A DNA stretch of 64,000 nt from Eurosta solidaginis. Taxonomy: Eukaryota; Arthropoda; Insecta; Diptera; Tephritidae. The number at the start of each line of letters is the position of its first letter. Within the stretch, counting starts at the first letter, position 1. The stretch lies in the NCBI RefSeq assembly GCF_040869045.1, contig NC_090322.1, positions 270,594,662 to 270,658,661 of the forward strand, in the 5' to 3' direction. Positions 10,907 to 21,525 of this stretch are shown here, piece by piece. A program made the position numbers and the translations under genes. Under the pieces are notes generated by a model, which worked only from the letters and a program-made list of their open reading frames with translations, searched no databases and was not told where the DNA came from.

Positions 10907-13900
10907 CTAGCCTTTACCCGCGGCCCCGTCCGCAAGGAGAAAATTAAATATATGGGATATTCACGTTAGCCTGCTTATCAAGTTATCTGTTTAAAAAGAT
11001 TTTTCTGTCCAATACATTTTATTTTTGTAATTGAGTAAAAAAAGAACTAAATGAGCTGATAACCTGACAGGATCCCCAAATGATCCCGAAATTATCCAGA
11101 AAAATCCACGAAATGACCCCGACGCTATCGCGGACAGATCCCGAAAAACATTTAGAAATGCCACGGAAGGGTCTCCAAAAGTTCCCGGAATAGTCCCAAA
11201 AACCCGAAATGACAACGACACGATTCTAGACTTATCCAGAGAACCACAAAGAAATGATGCCTGAAGGGTACCAAAATGATCCCGAAATACTCCCGAAAAA
11301 GTTCCGAAATGACCCTGACGGGCTCCCGGACGGTTCTCAAAAACCATCCAGAAAATATTCTGGAAGGGTCCTTAGGGGATCCACGACGGATCGCGAAAAC
11401 CATACAGAAATGATTCCGGAAGGGTCCCAAAATGATCCCGTATTAGTCCCGAAAAAGTCCTGAAATGACCCCGACGGGATCCCAGACGGATTCCGAAAAC
11501 TATCCAGAAATGATGCGGGAAAGGTCCTCAAATGATCCCCTAATAGTCCCGAAATGACCCTGACGGGATCTCGAACGGACTCCTAAATGACCCTGACGGG
11601 ATCCCGGACAGATCTCGAAATCCATCAAGAAATGATCTTGGAAACCCAAAATAATCCCGAAACAATATTTGAAAAGTCCAGAAATTACCCCGACGGGATC
11701 CCTCACGGATCCCAAAAACTATCCAGAAATGATGCCGGAATTTCCTCAAAAGATCCCCTAATAGTCCCGAAATGACCGAAAACCATCCAGAAATTATGCC
11801 GGAAGGGACCCCAAATGATCCCGAATACCATACAGAAATGATGCCGGAAAATACCCCAAATGAACCCCAAATAGTCCCAAAAAAGTTCCGAAATGACTCG
11901 GAAGTGATCCCGGACGGATCCCGAAAACCATCCAGAAATTATGCCGAAAGGGTCCCCTAATGATCCGATGCCAGTCGATAAAAAGTCCCGAAATAACCCC
12001 GACGGGATGCCGGACGGATCCTCAAAATCATAAAAAAATGATGCCGGAAGGTACCCCAAATGATCCCGAAATAGTCCCGAAATGACCCTGGCAGGATCCC
12101 GTACGGATCCCGAAAACCATCCAGAAATGATGCCGAAAGGCTCCCCTAATTATCCCGTATTAGTCCCGAAAAAGTCCCGAAATGACCCCGACAGGATTCC
12201 TGACGGATCCCGAAAAGCATCCAGAAATAATGCCGAAAAGGTCCCCAAATCATCCCGTATTAGTCAAGAAAAAGTCCTGATTTGACCCCGTCGGGATCCC
12301 GGATGGATCCCGAAAACTATCCAGAAATGATGCCGGAAGGTATCCCGAAATAGTCCCGAAATGACCCTGACGGGATCCCGGACGGATCCCTAAAACCATC
12401 TAGAAATGGTGCCGGAAGGTACCTCAAATGATCCCGAAATAGTACCGAAATGACCCCGGCGGGATCCCGGACGGATCCCGAAAACCATCTAGAAATGATG
12501 CCGGAAGGTACCCCAAATGATCCCGAAATAGTCCCGAAATGACCCCGACGGGATACCGGACGGATCCCGAAAACCATCCAGAAATGATGCCGAAAGCGTC
12601 CCAAATGATCCCGTATTCGTCGAGAAAAATTCCCGAAATGACCCCGACGGAATCCCGGACGGATCCTCAAAACCATATAGAAATGATGCCGGAAGGTACC
12701 CCAAAGGATCCCGAAATAGTTCCGTAATGAACCTGACGGGATCCCGGACGGATCCCGAAAACCATCTAGAAATGATGCCGGAAGGTACCCCAAATGATCC
12801 CCAAATAGTCCCGAAATGACCCCGACGGGATCCCGGACGGATCCCGAAAACCATACAGAAATGATGCCGAAAGCGTCCCCAAATGATCCCGTATTAGTCG
12901 AGAAAAAGTCCCGAAATGAACCCGACTGGTTCCCGGACGGATCCCGAAAAGCATCCAGATATGATGCCGAAAGGGTCCCCAAATGATCCCGTATAAGTAG
13001 AGAAAAAGTCCCGAAATGACCAAGACGGGATCCCGGACGGATCCCGAAAACCATCCAGAAATGATGCCGAAAGCGTCCCCAAATGATCCCGTATTAGTCG
13101 AGAAAAAGTCCCGAAATGACCCCAACGGGTTCCCGGACGGATCCCGAAAAGCATCCAGATATGATGCCGAAAGGGTCGCCAAATGACCCCGTATTAGTCG
13201 AGAAAAAGTCCCGAAATAACCCCGACGGGATCCCGGACGGATCCTCAAAATCATATAGAAATGGTGCCGGAAGGTAACCCAAATGATCCCAAAATAGTCC
13301 CGAAATGACCCTGATTGGATCCTGGACGGATCCCGAAAACCATCTAGCAATGATGCCGGAAGGTACCTCAAATGAACCCGTATTAGTCGAGAAAAAGTCC
13401 CAAAATTACCCTGAAGGGATCCCGAACGGATCCCGAAAACCATACAGAAATGATGCCGAAAAGGTCCCCAAATGATCCCGTATAAGTCGAGAAAAAGTCC
13501 CGAAACGAGAAAGACGGGATCCCGGACGGATCCCGAAAACCATCCAGAAATGATGCCGAAAGCGTCCCCAAATGATCCCGTATTAGTCGAGAAAAAGTCC
13601 CGAAATAACCCCGACGGGATCCCGGACGGATCCCGAAAACCATCTAGAAATGATGCCGGAAGGTACCCCAAATGATCCCGAAATAGTCCCGAAATGACCC
13701 CGACGGGATCCCGGACGGATCCCGAAAACCATCCAGAAATGATGCCGAAAGCGTCCCCAAATGATCCCGTATTAGTCGAGAAAAAGTCTCGAAATGACCC
13801 CGACGGGTTCCGGACGGATCCCGAAAACCATCGAGAAATGATGCCGAAAGGGTCCCCAAATGATCCCGTATAAGTCGAGAAAAAGTCCCGAAATGACCAA

Positions 13901-15649
13901 GACGGAATCCCGGACGGATCCCTAAAACCATCTAGCAATGATGCCGGAAGCTACCCCAAATGATCCCGTATTAGTCGAGAAAAAGTCCAGAAATGACCCC
14001 GACGGGATCCCTGATGGATCCCGAGAACCATCTAGAAATGATGCCGCAAGGTACTCCAAAGGAACCCGTATTAGTCGAGAAAAAGTCCCAAAATGACCCT
14101 GAAGGGATCCCGAACGGATCCCGAACACCACACAGAAATGATGCCGAAAAGGTCCCCAAATGATCCCGTATTAGTCGAGAAAAAGTCCCGAAATGACCCC
14201 GACGGGATCCCGGACGGATCCCGAAAACCATTTAGAAATGATGCCGAAAGGGTCCCCAAATGATCCCGTATTAGTCGAGAAAGGGCCCCGAAATGACCCT
14301 GACGGGATCCGGACGGAACCCGAAAACCATCCAGAAATGATGCCGAAAGGGTCCTAAAATGATCCCGTATCAGTCGAGAAAAAGTCCAGAAACGACCCCG
14401 ACGGGACCCGGACGGATCCCGAAAACCATCCAGAAATGATGCCGAAAGGCTCCCCAAATGATCCCGTCTTAGTCGAGAAAAAGTTCCGAAATGACCCCGA
14501 CGGGATCCCGGACGGATCCCGAAAACCGTCCAGAAATGATGCCGGAAGGGTCCCCAAATGATCGCGAAATAGTCCCGAAATGATCCCGGAATAGTCCCGA
14601 AAATGTCCCAAAATAATCCCGACGGAATCCCGGACGGATCCCGAAAACTATACACAAATGATCCCGGAAGGGTCCCAAAATAATCCCGGAATAGTCCCGA
14701 AAAAGTCCAGAAATGACCCCGGCGGGATCGCGGACGGATCCCAGAAATGATCCCTGAAGGGTCTCGAGATGACCCAAACGGGATTACAAATAGGGTGAAG
14801 ATAATTATAAAACCATGTTAATAAGGCAACAGGCGCGTTGGAGCGAATGAAGAGTTACAAAGAAACATACAGGTAAAGCTAATAAAAGCGTGCTAATAAA
14901 AGCAATTGAAGGAGGGCGGATGGCGGGAGGAGGAGAGTACCACTGATCGTTTTTCCAAAATTGTTTAGATCTCGTTCTGTATGAGCCAGATACCAAAAAT
15001 TATTGATTTTAGGACAAAATTTACATTGAGTTATAGCAATTTATAGATTTTGCACGAGAGGGGAAAGGGGGGGGGGTGTATCACTGCTCACTTTGTAAGC
15101 CCTCGACTTATTTCACCCATTGAGTTTGTAATATTGGTGAAGGTCAGTATACGTAAAGTTATAATGTGTAAAAATTGTTAAAAAGTAATTATTCGAAGGG
15201 GTCGTGGGACCCCCTTCCCCCTTTCCATGTTCGAAAAAAATTTCGCCAGTAGCCTATTATCTCTGTCCCAAATTTCATCAAAATCCGTGAAGCCGTTCTG
15301 GCGTGATTCAGTCGCAAAGACAAAAAAATATAATAATTAAATTATAACTGTTCCTAGGGGGCGGAGACCACGCCCCTTTTGAAAAATATATAGCTAGTAG
15401 ATCCTTCTAGACTATTGGCTATATGCATTCCAAATTTCATACAAATCCGTCCAGCCGTTCTTGCGTGATTGAGTCACAAAGACAAACGTCTGGACAAACA
15501 TCCAAACATCCAAACATCCAAACATCCAAACATCCAAACATCCAAACATCCAAACATCCAAACATCCAAACATCCAAACATCTAAACATCCAAACATCCA
15601 AACATCCAAACTTTGCCATTTATAATATATATTAGATTAGATATTAGAT
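10907..15649. mobile_element. 4.7-kb repeat element, copy 2 of the dimer
   Basis: It is collinear with copy 1 at an offset of 4714 bp up to about 14740. There an 11-bp stretch of copy 1 (GAAAACCATCC near 10028-10040) is missing, and the offset becomes 4703. Differences are scattered single bases, so the copies look about 98-99% identical by eye. The tail microsatellite is longer than in copy 1, about 14 units against 10, again with an AACATCTA variant third or fourth from the end. The poly-G run is one base shorter. The right end runs into ATTAGATTAGATATTAGATTA and then directly into the TIR element at 15652. Confidence 0.85.
11059..14786. repeat. 100/89-bp satellite array inside copy 2
   Basis: Same unit structure and same order of variant units as in copy 1, which shows that the whole element was duplicated and not the array alone. 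The longest reverse-strand open frame is 390 codons (12766-13938), longer than its counterpart in copy 1 because single-base changes remove stops. In the consensus long unit the only reverse-strand stop word comes from TTA in GTATTAG; mixing 100-bp and 89-bp units shifts the frame past it. Confidence 0.93.
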
Positions 15650-15651
15650 TA

Positions 15652-16000
15652 GCGAGCTTTGCTGATATTGCTTTATACAATGGTTTTTGTTATTGATATT
15701 AGAGAAAAATTGTAAAGTTTACAAACAGCGATGGTTACTAGGACATGTTCCTGAATTTCACTTCTTCATCAGCTAGCTTTTCGGGAGCTGAGCATTGAAC
15801 TCGAATCTCCAACAATCATATCAGTGCAAAGGCAGATGCCTTTAGCTACTCAGCCATATTAATGTATCGTTGTTCGCTATACAATTGGTCTCTAAGAATT
15901 GCCTTTTAGTTTCTATTCCTTCGCCGTTTCTAATATTTACAATTTTTCTCTAATATCAATAACAAAAACCATTGTAAAAAGCAATATGAGCAAAGCTCGC
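15652..16000 (-). mobile_element. MITE with 65-bp TIRs and a tRNA-like core
   Basis: The left end (15652-15716) and right end (15936-16000) are inverted copies that match at 63 of 65 positions, both ending in GCGAGCTTTGCT at the outer tip. The element is flanked by TTA on both sides (15649-15651 and 16001-16003). A 3-bp TWA target duplication is typical of PIF/Harbinger elements. The core, read on the minus strand, has TGGCTGAGTAGCTAAAGG followed by CATCTGCCTTTGCACTG and GGAGATTCGAGTTCAATG, which look like the A-box, anticodon-arm and B-box parts of a tRNA-Leu/Ser-like gene. No transposase is present. A related but rearranged copy lies at 43640-44041. Confidence 0.8.
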
Positions 16001-16003
16001 TTA

Positions 16004-16132
16004 TTAAATACATATGATATTATTGATATAATAGCAACAGCGGAAGTATTAAAAACAAATACTGTAAAAATCTGCACAAATGTTACTAAGCTTTGATAAG
16101 CGCGCCTAAAATCATATCCACACCATTAGTAT
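16004..16132 (+). repeat. Dispersed arm sequence next to the MITE
   Basis: This stretch, from AAATACATATGAT through GCGGAAGTATTAAAAACAAA to AAAATCATATCCACACCATTAG, recurs with few changes at 43671-43797. In the second place it lies on the other side of the tRNA-like core. It is therefore part of a larger repeat family and not host DNA, or the two copies inserted in the same older repeat. Confidence 0.7.
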
Positions 16133-16243
16133 AATTTTTATTTTTTTATTTAATTTTTGATTCTTATTTTTTATGTTTATTATCTTTAATTTTTTTTTAA
16201 ATAAATTTTGTATTTAAGTTTCGAATTCTAATCTATAATTTTG
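16130..16243. repeat. Degenerate AT-rich array, segment 2
   Basis: Same TTTTTATTT and TTTAATTTTTGATT texture as 5580-6192, resuming right after the inserted elements. Confidence 0.6.
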
Positions 16244-16430
16244 TAGGATCGCGGGTTCGAATCGGGCTCAAGGCCAAACAATAAATATTTCGTCCTTAAA
16301 TGAAAAAATTTATAAATTAGAATAGCAGAAAAAAGTAATTTAAATAACTGCCAAAACTCGTCGTATAGATCCATTTCAGGAACTGCTAAATTCCTTGATC
16401 CTTGAGCTCGATTCGAACACGCGATCTTAC
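16244..16430. mobile_element. Small inverted-repeat element with tRNA B-box-like ends
   Basis: Positions 16244-16274 and 16400-16430 are inverted copies matching at about 28 of 31 bases. Each carries a tRNA B-box-like word, GGTTCGAATCG on the plus strand and GTTCGAATCGAG on the minus strand. The 125 bp between them are AT-rich and unassigned. Two SINE heads in opposite orientation, or a foldback element that captured a tRNA-like end, would both look like this. Confidence 0.55.
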
Positions 16431-16459
16431 AAATCAGTAGGCCGATACAACAACAAAAA

Positions 16460-16837
16460 TTGCTAAAATTTTTTAGTTTTTAATTTTATATTATATATAG
16501 TTTTAAATTTCTCACTTTTTTCTTGTTATTCAAAATTTTTTATTTCCAATTTTTATTATCTAATATTTAATTTTTGATTTTTATATTTTAATTCCTAATT
16601 TTAAGATTTTGGGTTTTGATTATTCGATTTTAAATTTTTTGCTTATTAGTTTACATTTTCAATTTTTAGTTTGAAATTTTTATTTCTCAGTTTTCAATTT
16701 TTAGTTTAGAATCTTTATTTACAATTTTAAATTTTACAAATTAATTTTAAATTTAAATTTTTGATTTATTTTTGATTTTTAGTTTTTGCTTTTCATTTTT
16801 GACTTTAGTCTTTAGTCTTAAATTAAAATTTGTATAC
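16460..16837. repeat. Degenerate AT-rich array, segment 3
   Basis: The AATTTTTAGTTTT texture resumes and runs to the start of the Helentron at 16838. It contains no gene. Confidence 0.65.
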
Positions 16838-17806
16838 CTTTCATGAACATGAAATGGTATATTAACTTTGGTCCGATGTTTGTAACGTTGAGAAATATAG
16901 AAGATAGACTCGCCATTAAGTATACCGAATTGATCAGGGCGACGAACTGAGTTGATATACCTATGTCCGCCTGTCCGTCCGTCTGTCCGTTCGCCTGTCT
17001 GTTTGAACGCAAACTAGTCCCTCAAATTTTGAGATATCTCAGTGAAATTTGGCACAAGGATGTATTTTTGTATTATATTAGACATTTGTCGGATCCGGTA
17101 GGATCGGACCACTATAACATATATCTCCCATACAACCGGTCGTTCAGATAAGACGATTTGGTCATTCCTGCCGCAATTTAGAAAGTATAAACGTGAAACT
17201 CGGTGACGTTTATTCTAATATATCATAGAAGATAATCTGAAAAAATCACTTTGATTGGAGCTATATATAGTATATATCCCATACAACCGATCGTTCAGAT
17301 AGAAAGATTTTTGGAAATTTCTCCCTTAATTTCCAATATAAAAACGTTAAACTTGGTGATATTTATTCTAATATATCATAAAAGATTTCATGAAAAAATC
17401 ATTTCGATCGAGCTATATATATTATATATCCCATACAACCGATCGTTCAGATAGAAAGATTTTTGGCAATTTCTCCTTTAATTTCCAATATAAAAACGTT
17501 AAACTTGTTGATATTTATTCTAATATATCATAGAAGATTTCATAAAAAAATCATTTCGATCGAAGCTATATATAATATATATCCCATACAACCGATCGTT
17601 CAGATAAGGGGGTTTTTTGCCATTTTTTTATATTTATCTTAAAATCGTTTAGGTATGTACATCTGTTCACTATATAAGTATTTCTTATCTTATACAGCGC
17701 ATTATTTGGAGATTACGAATGGGATAAGATTATTGTTCAGCCCCATTCATGAAATGTATGAAGTCTTCGGCACAGCCGAAAACAGTCGCGTCCTTACTTG
17801 TTTTTT
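16838..17806 (+). mobile_element. DINE-1-like Helentron, family B, copy 1
   Basis: The left end has CTTTCATGAACATGAAATGG, a TATACCGAATTGATCAGG segment and a GTCY-type run (GTCCGCCTGTCCGTCCGTCTG). The centre holds four repeats of about 152 bp, marked by CATACAACCG-TCGTTCAGATA at 17130, 17280, 17432 and 17585. The right end has TCATGAAATGTATGAAG, the hairpin TTCGGC-ACA-GCCGAA (17766-17780), then CCTTACTTGTTTT. A GTCY microsatellite, a central tandem repeat and a hairpin close to the 3' end are hallmarks of non-autonomous Helentrons such as Drosophila INE-1/DINE-1. No Rep-helicase is present. The AT-rich array continues after it. Confidence 0.8.
17100..17640 (+). repeat. 152-bp central repeat of the Helentron, four units
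   Basis: The phrase ATACAACCG-TCGTTCAGATA lies at 17131, 17281, 17433 and 17586 (steps 150, 152, 153). Between the phrases are a CAATTT/CCTTAATTT segment, ATTCTAATATATCATA-AAGAT, and a run of AGCTATATAT words. The second and third units are very similar; the first is more diverged. Confidence 0.85.
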
Positions 17807-17959
17807 ATTATTATTGATTTCTAGTGTCTTGTATCCAGTTTTATAAATTTTTTATTTTCAAATTTTAATTGTTAAATTTATAATCTAGTTGAGAACTTTT
17901 AATTTTTAGTTATTAATATTATTTGATTTTAATATTATATGATTGTATACAATTATTAT

Positions 17960-20900
17960 ATAATATACTATAGCTAGAACTCGGTTGTGTTTATTTGAAA
18001 ATTCAGTGAAACGAACCGGTTAAAATTAAGTATCATTGAAGAGCTTTATATAAATATAACTCACCTGGAAACGATAGTAGCAATCCCAATCCTATTATTA
18101 ACCAATTGACAGCTGCTAAAGTCAAGGCAGCGGATTTTTGGCTGCTTAAGTTTAGGAAATTCATTGTAACCACAACCAATTTTTTCGCTGCTACACAAAA
18201 AACTCAATTTACACTATGGCATTAGATTTCGTAAATTTTTTGCAAATATATGTCACGTTTTTATTGCGCGTTTTCAATTCCACTGCGTGCTTTAAAGAAG
18301 TAACTAACTACCTATTCAATTCTATAATGTAATTACGAAAAATCGTATGCATTATGTTACGAATTTTTTTTTTAAATTACGCATACGCCGCATCGCACCG
18401 TTGCAACATAATTCATTTAACAGTTAAGCTGATTGTGAGTTTAGTTGGTGTGAGATTTGTTAGTTGTGATGTACTAAATTAGCATATATGTACATATGTA
18501 TGTTTGTATGTTATACGTAATAATTAGATTTGCCTATTATAATGAGCAGAACGTCAACTTTCTTTGCCGGCTTATGGCTGTTCGATGGTTCATTGGAAAT
18601 ATTTGCTGTTTCATATTTTATGTAAAAGCTCTTGTTAAATTTGTATACAAAATAGTAAAATTATTTTCTGTGATTTCCAGTTATTTTTTTAAATTATACT
18701 GCAGCCAATGACCTCTGTCGCAACGAAAGTGGAAGCTGTCTCTTGCCAGTTGGCCGTTGCTTTTTTCCAAAAATTTTCTTTTTTTTTAAATAAAAATATA
18801 AATATTATTGTTGCTGCCTTTTACCCCCAACACTTGGCAGCAGTGAATTGCACTCAAATACTAAAATATAAAATTTGTATGCTCAGTTTGTTTGTATTCT
18901 TAGCTTGAAAACTACACTTTTGTATTTATTCAAAGAATTATATTTTAAAAGTTAAAAATTCTCGAGTTGCCATTAAAGTTTTTTTGTTGCTCGTGTTTTT
19001 GTTTTTTGCTGTTCTTGTTCGCCACTTTTCACCTTTTTCCGCTGCTTTGTTGGTTGCACTTATTAGCGTTTGCTTGTCGGCGCCTCATTTTTCGCTTGCT
19101 GTAGCTCTTATTGTTTAGTTATTTGTTGTTGTGTTTTCGTTTTGTATGTATTTTTGCGATCTGTTGGTGTTGGCGATGTTGCAGTTTTTCCGCTACAGTT
19201 TTGTTATCGCTTAAGTGTTTGTTGTGATGTTACTGCACTTAAAGGTTTCTTCGAGTGTTTTCGTCTGGTACTTGAATGCGGCCTCTTTACACTCTTCTTC
19301 CTCTTCCTTTTCTCACTTGCTTTACTCTAAGTTTCTTTTCATTTCGTTTTTTCTTTTCCTCTTAAAGTGTTTGCCACTTTCGTTCCGCACATTTAATATC
19401 GCACTTTTTCTCACCGCTTATTCTGCTTAACGTATTTATGGTTTTTCTGCTACTTTGATTTTTATGTCAATAAACTTTGTAGTATTGCCGGTATTTAGGC
19501 GCATTGTAACTCTAACTGTTGCTTCGACTGCTTGCACTTCACCAATCCGCTTCTAAACAGATGCAACAAGAATTCGCTTCTTTTATAGAAAAACAAAAAT
19601 GATGATTTCGTTGTTGTTTAGTTGCATTTAAATGTATGTTCGCTGTGTTAACATGAATATGATGTTCGTATGCAAGGCCTTGTGTGGGTGTGTGTGCGTG
19701 TAACAATATCCACCGTATGTTATTCATAAACACTGCTTGTTAATTGGCAATCGCGGGTGTATTTTAATTTTATTTCACTCATTGAATGTTTCTTCGCGTT
19801 TTGGTGCTGTAAATAATGACGTTTACTAGAATTGCACATCTTGACTTTTTTATGAAAAATTCGATTTCGAAACACATTTCAAAAATTTAATTTAAATTAC
19901 TCGATTTCTGTTTTTTTCATATTTAGTTTTCTTGTTGTCTTAGTTAGCATTTATTTTATATTCGGTTATAATTTAAATCTCATCTGCTCTTATTATACAT
20001 TGATTGATTTTGTTTTAATTCGAGTAGTAAATTGCTTTTCATACGATTGTTATAATTTTTTGGTATTTTTTCTTCCTGTTGTTATTTATATGTTCATGCG
20101 CTTATCTTTTATGCATATTGAATTTTTTTTATGGAAATTATTCGTATATCGCAGTTAATGTTATTAGCCATTTAAAAAAACGATCTGTAAATATACAAAA
20201 TGAGAAATTTATTAAACTTAAAAATTGTGTTGAGTATGAAAATGTTTATTGTAACTATTAGTAGAAATATTACACAAAATATATATAAATAGAGCTGGAC
20301 GAATATTCAGTTTAGTATTTTACTGGCAAATTTTACAGATAATCTTGAATCGTTCAAAATTTTGTAAATAAGAATGTAATATTTTCTAAATTTTTGTTAT
20401 TTATTTACATATGTTTTTTTTAGTCTTTTAGTTACGAATTTCCTAATTTTTTGGCTGCATCGTAAACAAGCTTTATCCGTTTTTTAAACAAGGTTGACTT
20501 TTTTTATGCCGACTAATAGAGGCACGGCAGAATTCGGCTTAGTCTTAGCTGATATCTAAAATCTGTCCGTTGAAGCAACGTTCTACATGTTTTAGTTAAA
20601 TTGTTGATATTATTCTACGTGGACTCATTTTTCGAGTATTTCATAAAAATCTTAAACTACGGCCGATTTTCGAATTGCTCTCCTCATAAGTATATATATA
20701 TCGTGTAAAAACAAAAGAAAAACTTTTGAAACCGATCTTTTGCTTCTACAAATTGCGCCTCTTTCTTAAAATTCTTGATTTACTAGGCATGTTAACAAAC
20801 TCACCAACTTTTTTTAAATAGGTCCTACTTACGGTGATGTTTCTTGAATATTTTTTTGAGCTTTTAATTTAATACCATCATAGAATATGGATCTCGAAGT

Positions 20901-21182
20901 TCTCTACGCATTTGGTGATGTCCTATTTTAATTCCTTTTTACATTCCTCACGTAGAACGAAAAAATTTGAAACACCAAAATTAAAATGAACGCTGTATGA
21001 TATTCTGACGCTTGAGACAAAATAAAATAATGCGATCACTTGTGAAAACTGGAATTACAATCGAAATAGATTTTAGCGAACTACAATTAAGGAATGTAAT
21101 CACGACCTTTTCTATCGAAATGTCCACTCGCTTCAACAACATAATATATCTGCTATTAATCACATTTGAAAAGTTACCACCA
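17960..21182. other. Unassigned AT-rich DNA, intron-like
   Basis: I see no exon, RNA gene or classified repeat. An ATGT/TACATA microsatellite lies near 18481-18512. From about 18960 to 19540 the plus strand is rich in T, GTT and CTT words, the kind of pyrimidine-rich stretch found near fly gene starts on the opposite strand, but nothing specific supports a promoter. A (GTGT)-rich stretch is at 19681-19700. Confidence 0.4.
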
Positions 21183-21373
21183 TACCGACACCGAACGGCG
21201 TCTGCAAGGTAGACGAGTTTTCACTGAAAAGCTTTTCATAGCGGAAATACCCTGGGAGTGCTTGCGAAACACTGCCGGGGGGCGATACCCCTTAGAAAAA
21301 TTTTCTTCTAATTGAAAATTTGTTTCTAAAATTTTGATGTTGCTTTTCTCGCTACCATCACACCACGGTGGCC
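21183..21373 (-). mobile_element. SINE fragment with internal deletion
   Basis: Read on the minus strand it starts at the element's extreme head, GGCCACCGTGGTGTGATGG, jumps over the B-box region straight to the AAGCAACATCAAAATTTTAG block, continues through the body (GGGGTATCGCC, GGCAGTGTTTCGCAAGC), and stops at the TTGCAGACGCCGTTCGG block. The final ~100 bp of the element is missing. It lies about 150 bp upstream of the Helentron at 21526. Confidence 0.75.
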
Positions 21374-21525
21374 GCCGACAAAGTATACAGATTTTAAAAT
21401 GTCTTTTTCGTGGTATCAGAATATAAAGACCAAAGTGGGTCTTACCAAAAGTATATCGCGCGATTTTTATTCTTTCGCCTAAGTCTGTTCGGAGGTAAAT
21501 CTCCCCAATTATTTATTTGTATTTT

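Noticed and set aside
6277..14777. Dozens of open frames on both strands across the 6.3-14.8 kb arrays, presented like repeat proteins
   Set aside because: They restate the 100/89-bp satellite in several frames and on both strands; starts are arbitrary and no signal, promoter or codon bias supports translation.
10102..14996. 63-codon reverse frame identical in both dimer copies (10102-10293, 14805-14996)
   Set aside because: It is conserved only because the whole element was duplicated recently; no motif or start context.
15412..15635. Frames encoding runs of WMFGCLDV or KHPNIQTS
   Set aside because: Direct translation of the AACATCCA microsatellite tail.
18960..19540. Promoter or 5' UTR of a host gene
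   Set aside because: Pyrimidine-rich texture only; no initiator or TATA arrangement and no open frame follow.
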